This document shows positions 50,955 to 62,064 of a stretch of DNA of 64,000 bases, in pieces. The notes beneath the pieces are model-generated. The model saw nothing but the letters and a program-made list of their open reading frames with translations. It did not search any database and was not told where the DNA came from. Every line of letters begins with the position of its first letter. Position 1 is the stretch's first letter. The position numbers and the translations under genes are program-made. Source of the DNA: Cymbidium sinense (taxonomy: Eukaryota > Streptophyta > Magnoliopsida > Asparagales > Orchidaceae); contig CM038222.1 of the NCBI GenBank assembly GCA_021442155.1, forward strand, positions 60,176,266 through 60,240,265. The letters run 5' to 3'.

Positions 50955-51295
50955 GGTAAATGAAAATTTCAATTTTTTTTAAACTAACTGGCTGGCAAGC
51001 ACTAGCCATAATGAGGAGAGGGAATTTTTTTTAATTAAATGGTTGGCACGAGTCATAATGAGGAGAGGGCTTTTTTTAATTAAATTACTCGCAAATGCTA
51101 GTCATAGTGAGAGTGGGATATTTTTTAATTAAATGGCTGGCAAACGCTAGCCATAATGAGAAGAGAGAGTTTTTTTTTAATTAAATGACTTGCAAACGCG
51201 AGCCATAATTAGGAGATGGGTTTTTTTAAAAATTAATTGGCTAGTAAATATCAACCATAATGAGGAGAGGGGTTTTTTTTATTTTAATTTATTCT
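50955..51295. repeat. About 50-bp tandem repeat, 6 units
   Basis: Units ggctggcaaacgctagccat aatgaggagaggg plus ttttttttaattaaat start near 50989, 51040, 51085, 51134, 51186 and 51237. Each unit contains a short inverted pair (ggcta/tagcc). One interrupted unit surrounds the solo LTR at 25534-26536. Confidence 0.85.
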
Positions 51296-51324
51296 CTTTT
51301 TGCCCCTATAGTAGATCTATAATG

Positions 51325-51510
51325 AGAAACGTCAACTATCCTCGTCGGACCGACCGGATTCGTAGGCGATCAAGGCCCGTAGTTCATATGGCGAGGCTCT
51401 AAGTTTCCCTCGAGAGAGGCGTCAACTGTCCTCGTCGGACCGACCGAGTTTGGAGGCGATCATGACTTGTAGTTCATACAACGAAGCTCCGATTTTTCTC
51501 TTGGGAGAGG
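51325..51510 (+). repeat. 90-bp satellite, 2 isolated units
   Basis: Two units (gtcaactatcctcgtcggac, cgaccgg.ttcg.aggcgatc, aaggcccgtagttcatatgg) without an adjacent 86-bp array or LTR, so this is a relic of a further element or a transposed array. Confidence 0.88.
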
Positions 51511-53195
51511 TGTCAATACTAGATGTTTCACTGTGTTATAGATGTTTCACTGTGTTTGTGTTTCATAGTTCCTATGACATTTGTTCAATACTAGACATCA
51601 TGATATTTTTTACATTGATATTTTGTATTTAGCGTGATGACTCCATTGATGCATTGCTGAGGTGATTTTGGTGTGAGATGAAATCGGTTCTTGTTATAGA
51701 TTGTAAAGGATAGAGTGGTTAAGAGTTTTCTGTCAATCAGATTTTCCTGTAACCTTTTTGGGCCATCTATATCTCATTGTATTTCTGGATTCAAGTCAAT
51801 TATACAATGAATTCAAATTTTGAATCTAAAATATGATAGAAAATCTGTTTGCCAAATAAGCAACATGTTATTATTGCATATTATATTTTTGGCGGCCTTT
51901 ATCTTGTAGAATGCATTTATTTTGTGAGATGTGCTTTGGTTAAGATTAGTTGTGATGGTTAGATCATAAAAGGTAAAGATATGGTTTAGGATTAGTTTAT
52001 CTTCGCAGTTTTTTTTGAAACTAGTTTGGGTTAACTAGACTCAAATCAGTTAATCGAGGGCTTTTTAAATTTTGAATCTAAAGTATAATATAAATTTGTA
52101 AATAGGTCAAAAAACTAAAAACTTATTAACATTAAATTTTTTTTGTTTTTTTAAAGCTTTGTAGTGCTTTGAAGTAATTGAGATGCCAAGTTTTCTCCCA
52201 TTATAGGCATTTAAACAATGAATTAATTATATTGACAATTGTTTCAATTGATCCGAGATTGATACATGTGAGAACTAAATTCAATAATAATAGTTTGTTT
52301 CCTGAGTTTATCCTGCAACTTGCTATGAAATGTCTTTGTGATAAACTGGAATTCAAAATTAAGATAATTTGTTGTACCACTACGCAATATTATCTCCACC
52401 GCTGTTTGAATAGAAAAAATTAAATCAAGTCATTGGTGTACTCATCTGTACTGTTTCTGCTATCACCTATTTGTACCAATATGGCAATATGGGATCAATA
52501 CTCATCTGTACTATTTCCTGGAATTATTATATCTAAGATGGCTGCTTAGTTTGATGTATGGTATGGTTAGCTTTGGTGTTCAAGCCTTAGTTGAATATCT
52601 TATGTATAAGCCCTCTGTTGCTGTTTATAAATATCTTCTGTATAAATACTCTCTTGCTATTTTTCTTGTGGGTCGTGGCTGGCTGCTTGACTACTGGGAT
52701 ATTTTCCTAGCATTATCGGATTCAGTTTCAGTATCTTGATTGTATGGTTGGATGTTTGCTGGTGTTGCCTGGCTGTGGGTTCTTTTCCCTTTCTAGGTGG
52801 TGCTCATGCTATTTTTGTGACCTTCCTGCTATGCCTGGTTGTGTCTTCTTTTCTATTGTGTATGCAGGTATTAAAGACCATATCAACTCCTCCAAATGAA
52901 AGCTGTTCCACCTCAGGTAAGTAGGCTATGAAGGCTAGGATGATTTCACTCATCTTTTGGTTGGTAGTAGCACTCGTGATGTAACCCTTCATTGGAAGTT
53001 TGGATGCTTATGTTTGTGGCTGCCCCAAATTTGTGTGACTGAGCCTGAGCCTGCTCTCATTAGATCTTCTATAATTCACTCACTTTATTCTATTTTCACC
53101 TTTAATTTGATCGGTAAATGTTTTCGATAAACCCCGAAACCTATCTTGAATGAAATTGAAAGCACAAACATTCTCATATTGTTTATGTTTTATAG
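51511..53195. other. Unassigned stretch upstream of the mTERF remnant
   Basis: Composition is less AT-biased and more gene-like (T-rich, intron-like) than the surroundings. Short frames at 52178-52423, 52551-52739 and 52736-52924 match nothing I recognise. A 49-bp segment 52868-52916 sits between tgtatgcag and gtaagt and could be an exon, with 52917-53195 (gt...ttatag) as an intron before the mTERF text. However, no frame joins it to the mTERF frame without a shift, so I do not call it. Confidence 0.35.
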
Positions 53196-53670
53196 CAAAG
53201 TTGTGGAAGGTTCACCAAAAGCAGGTTTCAGAAACTAATAGAAGAACTGGACTTTGATGAGAGATGGTTTCCTTTGATTGATTACTTGAGCACATTTGGG
53301 ATGAAAGAATCTTACTTCATCTCCATTTTCAGAGGCATATGGCATCTCTTGATAAACCTCGCCAGAAAAGGAAAGATTAATATTTCGCTAGGATCGCATC
53401 AAACTTAGAGATATTAAAGGATACTCATAAGGCAGCCCCAAATCTTGGAATACACAGTTGAAAACAACATGATGTCCCATGTTCGTTTCCTACTAAGTAT
53501 AGAAGTTCCAACTTCCAAGTTCACGAATCGGACGGATTATTAGCTTTATTACAGCCGCTCCATCTCTTTTTTCTTAGAGCATCGAACATTCTCTCAAACC
53601 AAAAATCAGATATTTGATCGAAGAAGTAGGAATTAAGGAAACTGAGAGTCTGAGATTAGTTATATTTTTG
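53196..53670 (+). pseudogene. mTERF-family protein pseudogene fragment
   Basis: mTERF proteins are helical-repeat nucleic-acid-binding factors, in plants mostly imported into chloroplasts or mitochondria for organelle gene expression. The text reads RFQKLIEELDFDERWFPLID, YLSTFGMKESYFISIF (53222-53330), breaks, then RQPQILEYTVENN and MSHVRFLLSIEVP (53427-53510), breaks, then GRIISFITAAPSLFS, a stop, and SIEHSLKP.IRYLIEEVGIKE (about 53530-53640). These are consecutive mTERF repeats in the right order. Two frame changes and at least three stops make it a pseudogene. Both ends of the protein are absent, and it sits within repeat DNA. Confidence 0.75.
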
Positions 53671-53799
53671 TAAACTTAATTTTTTTTGTATTGACTAAAC
53701 CCAATTAAATATGTACAATGTAATTATTATATTGATAGAAATTTTAATTGTATACAGTAAATTCAATCAAATTTTAATTTATGTGATTTTTTTTCTTTG

Positions 53800-54097
53800 T
53801 GCTGCTGTGTATTAAGTTTTAGTTACTTAAATTAAAACGAGCCAGCTCGTTTTTAATTTTGAGCCAAAAAAAGTCCAAATTCAAGCTAAACCATCAAAAG
53901 CTCAAATGCGTTCAGCCGGATCGGCTTGATTCACATTCGATCCGAAGTGACTCGAATTGAATCTCTCGACACATTCGATCACTCGAAAGCAATGTCTACA
54001 AGCTACGATCCGAATTCGAGCCACCATAAAATACATTCGAGCCGATTTCGAGCCAGTCCTGGATTGGCTCAAAATCGGATCGTTCTCAGCCCTAGTT
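53800..54097. mobile_element. DNA-element terminus (hAT-like end CAGCCCTAG)
   Basis: A gagcc/ttcgagcc-rich stretch ends cgttctcagccctag exactly where the block d text begins (ttagaagccaatgc, as at 10744). Read from the right edge it starts CTAGGGCTGAGAACGATCCG, in the style of hAT termini. The left end is not identified; the whole 51300-54097 piece could be one insertion. Confidence 0.45.
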
Positions 54098-55150
54098 AGA
54101 AGCCAATGCTAAATTTATAGAAAATCCAAATTAATTAATTCTCATCATTGCGACCAATACATTTATGCTAATTATCTGACCTTTTTGTGGTGGAGGCACA
54201 AATTTCTTCTTCATGGAATTAAAACTATAGTGGTTTACTTTATAAAATATAATAATAAAAATATTTAGATTTAGCCATGACATAAAAATGAATTAACACA
54301 GTTATTTTTCTTCAAATCTTCAATTGGAAGAAAAAATTCGGATCATGATATTTTAAAAAATTTATATTACACTTATTTTAGAGCAATTTAAAAAATTTTA
54401 ATATTCATTTGATTTTGTGATTCATAACAGTGGTGATATAGGAAGGGGAAAAGAAAGTAAAATAGGCTTTTATACACTCTAACTATTGGATTTAAATTGC
54501 TTGTGATTATACCAAAATCTTATTAATAAAATAGCTATGAGACATTAGGAAAAAAATAAGAGATAATGATCATTTAGAAGAAAACATTTGAGATTTCACT
54601 ATATTTTTAAAAAGTACAAATATTAAGTAGATAATTTAATATTCTTATCTAACCTTTATATCCTTTTATTTATAGAATCGAGTTTAATCATAATATGATA
54701 AAAATATTATGTTACTATAAAATATAAAAAAAATAATTATAAAGTAAAGGTTATACTCATGAAATTTAGGAAATATTAATATTCATAGAATCTTATAATT
54801 AAAAAAAATACTACATTACTATTATAATAATAAACACTTTGTATTTTTTCCTATTTAAAATAAAAGCTGATAAGATTTACCAATGTCTAAGCTTAATCTC
54901 ATATATGTCTACCCTCCCCTCCACTAAGAATACCACATAGACATGTAAAAATGTGTAATAATAAGAGATATGGTATACTATAAAATAATTATGATATGAC
55001 ATGTTCAAATAAAATTATAACTGACATAATTTACATATGAATAAATTTATTGATATCATAATTTAAATGATTCTTAATTTAATTATAAAAGATTCCGCCA
55101 CTTATGTTGCATTGAGATTAAACACAAAATTACAAGAATAAACATAGCAT
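54098..55150. repeat. Block d, copy IV, with empty site of the LTR element
   Basis: Matches 10745-11395 and then directly 17049-17400. The join aaagtaaaggttatactc at 54741 has one aaagt where copy I has two flanking a 5.65-kb element. No gene. Confidence 0.85.
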
Positions 55151-58100
55151 AATAGAAATAAAAATAATATATAATATATATTCTACTCGTCATCTGCAAG
55201 AAAGGATTTAATGTCTAATCTTTGATTCCCAAGTTAAAATTCATGCAAAAACACACAAAAAAAAAAAAAAAATTATATATATACATAACTCTTATGCATT
55301 TACTCATCTAATACTGAAAATTAAATATTTATTTATCTAATATTTTCTATGAATAAAATGATATAATTCACTTTAAAAAAAAATAAATGATATTATTTTT
55401 GATGTAATATTAAAAATTGAGATATTATATGTACTATCTATATAAATATGTAAATATATAAAAATTGTATGATATGTATATAAATTATAAAAAAAAGGAT
55501 AAATAGCTTTTCTTTCTATATAAGATATTTTAGTCTTATTATTAAGAGCTTATACTTTCAACTAAATTATCTTAAGTTTAAATCTCATATATGTGATACG
55601 TGTGTGAATTTGCCTATGGCTATAAATATTTGTAAATTATAGATTTTAGTCTCGAATGTTAATCTTTTAGTTATTTAGATTAATAAAAAGTTGAAGCAAT
55701 TTATAAAAACATGCATGAAAACAAACTTTAATTAATATATTCCTCAAAATTATTAAAATTTTCCAACAAAATTCGCTCTTGTAATGTAATTGTAAGTAAT
55801 TTACTATGTTTTATTTGTCATAATTCATTAAAAAACGAACTTATTTCCCATCATTGCCACGAAAACTCTTAGGCTGAGTTTGGAGCATTTTTTGGCTAAT
55901 TTGTTTTTAAAAAAATAACCACAGCCAATCAGTTTTATGACTATTATTTTTAGAATTTTTTGTGCTAAGAACCTATTCTTAAAAAACAGAGTTGTTAAAA
56001 TATAATAATTATAAAAAAAAACTCAGAAAACGACTGTTTCAATTTTTTTAAAAGATTTTTTTAACATTCATAATAATTTAGTTTGCTAATCTTCTACTTG
56101 ACAAAATTTGGATCATAATATGCTGATCAATTTTTTTATGAGAATTATCTCAAAATCATTTTAATTGCTTAGAGATCATTGTAATAAAAATAAATTTATA
56201 AAAATTTATATTACACTTATCTTAAAATAAATTAAAATTTTAGATACTCATTTTAACAAAAAAAAAAACATTTATTAAATATCCTGATCTCATAGTTTTC
56301 ATCTAATAATTGTTGGATTCATATGATTGTGATCTAACAAGAAGAAAATGATGCGAGAGATGAGATTTGATTAGGGGTATGCATTATTTTGTTTTAACCA
56401 AAAAATCAAACCAAACTAAAATTTTTGAATAATTTAGTTCAATTTTGAACTTAGTAATTTGGGTTTTGGTTTTAATTAATGAAAACTTTGGTTTTTGGAT
56501 CGATAATTTTGGATGGAACCAAATAAACTAAAATAATTATATGTAATACAATATTATTAATTTATGTATAATAGGCTTATCTATTATATGCTTATTTTTA
56601 TTTATTTTTGAATAGTTAGTAGATCCTTTTTTTAAGACTATTATCCAATTTTTCAAAATATTTTGATCTCGTAATATGATAATATGGCTCCTTCAACTTC
56701 TAAGTTTAAAATAAAATTCAGGTAAGTAAAAATTAATTTTAAATATTTTTTAGCACATGAAATGTAGCCAACTTCGGTTTATCCAAAACCAAACTAAAAT
56801 AACCGCCCAAATTATTATTCAGTTTGGTTTTGCATTTTATTTGGTCGGTTTGGTTCAATATTTTTAGGAATCCAAAACCAATCGATTTTAAAAATTTATC
56901 ATCAAATCCATCCAAATCAACCAAACACGCACAAGAAATCATTGGATTTAAATAAATTTATGACAACACCAAAATCTTATTAACTAAAAGGCTTAGAGAC
57001 AAAAACAAAGAAGAGAGAAAGATAACCTATAGAAAATAAATTTTGACACTTGATAATTATAAATTAATATCCTTTATCACAGCCTTTGATTTACTATTTA
57101 TTAACATCATATGAGTCATAACATTATAGAAGTTTAAGCTTATGACTATCTGAAAAAATAATAATTGAATTATCTAAACAAATAATAATAAAATTACTAC
57201 AGTAAAAATTACTATCTAAAAATGATGATGAGTACTATAATTTTTTTTTTAAAGTCATATTATAATTTTTTGATCACTACTGTACTCAATTAAATAAAGT
57301 TAAAAAACATAACTTTATCATCATATATTTTTTAAAATATAATCAAAACATGACTTCCAAATGATAGTGCTATGAGTTTTGCCACTGCACCACTACCATT
57401 CCATTACTCCAAACATAGCATTCATTGCTATAATCAAGCTATGTAGAAAACATTACATTATAATTATCATTGTAATTATTTTCTCACAAAATCATTTATT
57501 CTACTTAAAAGTATATTATAATACACATTAGCATTGCATAAAATATAAAACATAATAAAATTTACACAATAAATGTTACACTTACGAAATTTTGGGAAAT
57601 ATTAATATTGATAAGGATCATATAATTTAAAAAAATTGAACAGCTATTACAACAATTTAAATTTCATATTTCTCAAAATAAAATATAAGGTTACAAGAAT
57701 ATCCATGTCCAATCCCTATTCGTAAAATTTGCTTCACTTCTCCTCCACTAAGAACCCACTTAAAAATTTATTAACAAAAGATGCCAAATAATTGGGTTAC
57801 AAATTAAAAAAAAAAGTGATAATCTATCTTCATTTTTCTATTTTTCAATATAAATAAATAGTAAAGGTGCACTCAAATTTTTTTAGAAAACACTAAAAAA
57901 ATTCGTAAGGCATTTGGGCAATAAAAAAAACAACTCATGGAATGATACGAGTTCAAAAAAAAAACTTTTATAATTTATGTAAAAGCAGATAAATAAACAA
58001 AAATCAAAGAATTATGAAAATGGATAATACATAATTTTTGCAATGACTATTTATATTATCTTCCGAAAGCAAGCCGTGGGTAACGTGACTGGAACAAACA

Positions 58101-59030
58101 AAGAGAGAAGAAAAGGAAAGCATGTAGTTCAGATTAAAGGAGCTCACAACTCAAATGAAGCCAAGAGTTTCCAAGAGGTACTTTTGATCGCTAAACGCCC
58201 ATTTAGAGCGATTAGGCCCATTCGACGCCATTTAACTCCTATTAACCCATCCCAACAATCTCTAAGCCCCCGTTTGGGTTACAAACTCGAGCAACTGAGT
58301 TCGGCAATGACTTGGTCTGACATTAATATAGAAAAAGATGTGAACTTATTATCAATTTCACGTTGTGGGACTAAAAATGTTTCAATTAAAATTTAATAAG
58401 CGCCTGACGCTAACTTCTCTGCTTAATTCTGCGTCCAATCAACAGAGTATGCATATTCATTCTTATAAATTATTTATTTTACGACTCACGTCTTATTAAT
58501 CACCCATTTATTTATAACAAAACATCAAAGCAAATTTATGGAAGCACGAAGAAAATAAAGTAAACTTTAATTAAAATAACGATCAAGATGCCATCATTAT
58601 TCATCCAAAACAATCAAAATTTTAATTTGCCATAATTTATGGAAAGAATAATCATCTAACTTCTCATCATCGATAAGCTCCGTTTGGGATGGCAGTAGTG
58701 GTGAGGGTTGAATTGAATCAAGCAATTAGGCAAGCTGACAACAACAAAATTATATTTTAATTTAACATGATAGAATACAGTGAGTACTAAAAAATTATAA
58801 TTTTATTTTTTAAAATTAAAAAAAATTATAATACTCATCATAACTTCTTAGATAGAATAACTCCATTATTTTTTCAAACAATTGAAACTATAAATCTACT
58901 AATATATTGTCATATTGTTGTTGTTGATGCTATATTGTGTGCAACCTATGCCTCTATGATTTAAGTGTTTTTTTTAATACTTATGCTGTGAAGACTAATT
59001 TGAGAGTCGTAGTTTTGATACTTATAAAAC
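55151..59030. repeat. Block b, copy IV
   Basis: Matches 6570-9230 in pieces: 55200-55450 (single copy of the 200-bp unit), 56085-56365, 56929-58720, then 58740-59030 like copy III. 55600-56040 is AT-rich with a partial match to block d (55690 resembles 10640). The open frame at 58043-58396 crosses a GC-richer part conserved at 8640-8800 and 48720-48910, but it is broken in those copies, so I reject it as a gene. Confidence 0.7.
56372..56928. mobile_element. Non-autonomous hAT-like insertion (about 557 bp)
   Basis: Starts TAGGGGTATGCATTATTTTG and is full of aaaccaaa/ttttggttt words that pair between the two halves. Copies I and III read gatgatgacaacaacttagc acaagaaatt here; copy IV has this insert instead, between gagatttgat and gcacaagaaatc, with about 15 bp of target lost. 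There are no clean target repeats and no coding capacity beyond 56739-56942, which is spurious. Confidence 0.6.
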
Positions 59031-59072
59031 TTGTCTTAAAATAAATAAAAACTTAGCTACTCATTTTGACAA

Positions 59073-59076
<4 letters not shown>

Positions 59077-59167
<91 letters not shown>

Positions 59168-59188
59168 TATATATATATATATATATAT
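59077..59188. repeat. (AT)n microsatellite
   Basis: A pure AT run from 59077 to about 59164, then ttc and a further AT run. It produces an apparent YIYIYI frame at 59066-59248 that is not a gene. The preceding cttaaaataaataaaaactt matches the sequence before the microsatellite at 7469. Confidence 0.95.
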
Positions 59189-59189
59189 T

Positions 59190-59798
59190 CATTAAAATAT
59201 TTTATATCTTTTATATCGAATCAATCAAACGATGAAATTGATAATTGATGAAAGTGATGTGCACAAATTAGATACAAATTAGATTTGAATGATCGTCAAA
59301 ACAACTTTAAAAGTATTCGTTCATAAAAATAATAACTTAGAAAAATTCAAAATGTAAAAATCTATCAAATAATAATTTTCATAATTGATTCAATTGTACA
59401 TAATAAAATCAAACTATAAATGTGAAATCACACGATTTGAGCAATATTATTTTGATTATCGGTTATTCTACTTAAAAAATATATGTTTATAAGATAAACT
59501 AATCTAATACATTTGAAACGTTGAAAATACCAAAAAAAATATCCATTTGTAAGAGTTGATGCATAAATATATAATGTAAAATAATTACGTGCATATTTAA
59601 ATTTTATGAAAAAGATAAAATTTATGAAAAGATATAAATTTATTTTAAAAAATAATTATTGATGAAATAAATTAGATTATTATTATTATATAATCAATTT
59701 AAATTTAATTAGAATTAATCAGAAATTAATATATAAATTTATGTTTATATTATATAATATAAACACACATGACATATTAAAATTAATCTATTATTTAC
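59190..59798. other. AT-rich stretch, nothing recognised
   Basis: No open frame above 60 codons apart from the microsatellite one, and no match to other parts of the window that I could see. Confidence 0.5.
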
Positions 59799-61780
59799 CT
59801 ACAACAACAACAATTCTTAATCCCACTGTGGAGTCAGCTACATAAATCCTTCGTCTTCATTGTGTCCTATTATGTGTTAAATTCTCATTTAATTCAAGTA
59901 TACTAAAGTCATTTTTTATATATCTTAACCAAGTCTTTTAGTCTACCCTTGAGTGCATTCATTTGACGGGATGGATCAGTTTTTTAATTTGCTAATCCGT
60001 TCGGTTTGAAATTCAGAATCCGAAAATCCAATCCGTATAAGATTTAATATAATCCGAACCAATCCAATCTAAAACAAAATTTTGGATTTTCGATTCGATT
60101 TTTAAAAAACCAAAATAATAAAAATGAAAAATGATATAAATATTCTTTGCACTCCATATTATTTCTACTAATTATACTAACACAAAAAAATCATTCAACA
60201 AAATAGATATTTCTAACAAGAAATAAAATTGATTTCTCTGATGCTAACATGACTTTCTAAAGTTTTATTTACTGAACCATAACTTCCTTATGTTATGCAT
60301 AAATTTATAATCGATAATCCTAATACCTCCTTTAATTTAAAAATAGCACTAAGCATATTTTTCTTATTCTTTAAGATTTCACTAAAAAAATTATTAAGTA
60401 AGCTACTAGCCTATCTCCTACAACTTTCTGAAAATTCAAAATATCTATATATAAAGAATACCTAAATATGAATATGAGTACAACACAGAAAAAATGGCAT
60501 CTTATGAAAAAATACAAAAGTTCATACAAAGATAATCCCACTCATTTCAAATGAAAGATAAGCCATGAAGGATTACTTTCTTAAGACTCATGAAACATGA
60601 CAAAGAATATATTGGAAAAATTGTATATACATGCGAGCATCATTGTTATCCTCATTAGCCCTAAACAACATAAAAAATAACAGAAAGTCAGAACAAATCA
60701 GCCAACATAACAAAATAATCCATTACTTCATTCAGATTTCATCCGATAAGCAATACCACAGAACAGAAACTACAGAACCTGCCTCCAGAATAGTAAACAA
60801 CTCCAACTCTAAGTCTCCAAAGCAGAAAATACTAAACATCATAAAAAAAAATCCATGAGAATCGAGACAAAACCGCATTAATGCTATTCGATAGAGCCAT
60901 AGGCAGAACTGGGTGGAAAACTGAGAATCGAGACCGCAAGACCCGAGATCCCGAGAGAAAAACTTAGAGAAGAAAGGAGAAGCGACATGCAGCTTGTAAT
61001 GAGACGATAAATAGAAGGGAGAAGCCGAGAAGAGAACATATGAACAGAACGAAAATGTCGACAACTACAACGAAGAGTCGGTGGTGCTGGGAGTTGAACA
61101 TAAGTCAAAGAGAACTAGAGAAGTAGAGAACCAGCCCACGGCCGCGGGGATTACCTTTGCGGCTTTGCCCTTTCGCCTCCCTAATTGCTTTTGGGTTTAG
61201 CCCTAGCCTAGGATTTGTAATATCCAATTTCTATTTTTTGCACGGGGCACGGGCGGACCGCGGACGAATGGGGTCACAGGAGTCACCGAGTCGAGACTCG
61301 GGACAGACTAATCGGCTAAGCCGCTACATTTCGGATTTTTGATTTTTTTTGGATTATAAACTTTTAAATCCGATCCATAATCCAAAAACCGAATTTACGT
61401 AAAATTAAATCCAAAATCTAAAATAAAATTAAAAAACTGATACAATTTTAAAATTTTGGTTCGATTTTAATCAGATTTTCAGTTTAAACCGAATTATACA
61501 CAGCCCTAACCTCTACCTTTCTTAACACAAGGAAAATCTAATACATCTACTCTCCCAACCGGATCATCAGACAATCGACATTTTATATGGCCAAACCATC
61601 TAAGGCAACTCTCTCTAATCTTATCTACCAGTGGAGTTACACCAACTTTTTCACGAACATACTCATTTCACATTTTATCTCTAAGAGTAAAGCTACTCAT
61701 CCACCTAAGCATCCTCATCACCCTAAACACTAAACATAGTCCTTATTTACCTGCATTCAACAAAAATCTTATTAGATTAA
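59799..61780 (-). mobile_element. 5'-truncated RTE-type LINE, interrupted by a 1.56-kb insertion
   Basis: 59799-59947 and 61508-61780 together match 62065-62420, which is the 3' end of an RTE LINE: (ttg)n tail on the minus strand, then ...ggattaag, gtagccgac-like text. The two halves join at gtctacc / ctctacc, where the intact copy reads agtctacctctaccttt. The LINE was therefore in place before the insertion at 59948-61507. Confidence 0.8.
59948..61507. mobile_element. hAT-like non-autonomous insertion into the LINE, possible captured gene sequence
   Basis: The right edge read inward is TTAGGGCTGTGTATAATTCG; the left edge has ttgagtgcattcattt, which is similar but weaker. Both ends carry ggatcagttttttaattt / gtatcagttttttaattt and attcggttt words in opposite orientation, so imperfect inverted termini are present. 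The interior 60430-61230 is less AT-rich, with a small GC island at 61130-61180 (cggccgcggggatt), and could be host transcript-like DNA. No protein family is recognised in frames 60631-60858, 60732-61064 (minus) or 61157-61342. Confidence 0.55.
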
Positions 61781-62064
61781 ATTAATTAGAATTAATAATA
61801 TTATATAATATAATTTTAAAAAATAAAAAAATTAAATCTAAATTCTTACAAATTTAAAAAGTATGATCAGATGTTTTAAAAATAAAAAAAATAAGTTTTA
61901 CATATTTTTAATATTTTTGAAAACAAAAAACAAATTTATTTAAATACAGATAAACAAACATTTTTTTTTCTATTTCTTAAAAATAAAAACAAAAAATAAA
62001 AATTGATTACAAATAGGGTCTAAACGACTGAGAGATAAGAGCAAATAAGAGTTAGAAAGAAAGC
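61781..62064. other. AT-rich spacer, nothing recognised
   Basis: A-rich text with aaaaataaaa runs between the two LINE copies. It may contain the 3' target of the second LINE. Confidence 0.5.

Noticed and set aside
58043..58396. 117-codon frame that looks like a small gene
   Set aside because: Homologous DNA at 8580-8830 and 48690-48960 is present but the frame is broken, so there is no sign of selection.
59066..59248. 60-codon frame of alternating Tyr and Ile
   Set aside because: Direct translation of an AT microsatellite.
60631..61342. Possible host gene with a GC-rich first exon
   Set aside because: No protein family recognised and no conserved frame; it lies inside an insertion that interrupts a LINE. 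Recorded only as possible captured sequence.
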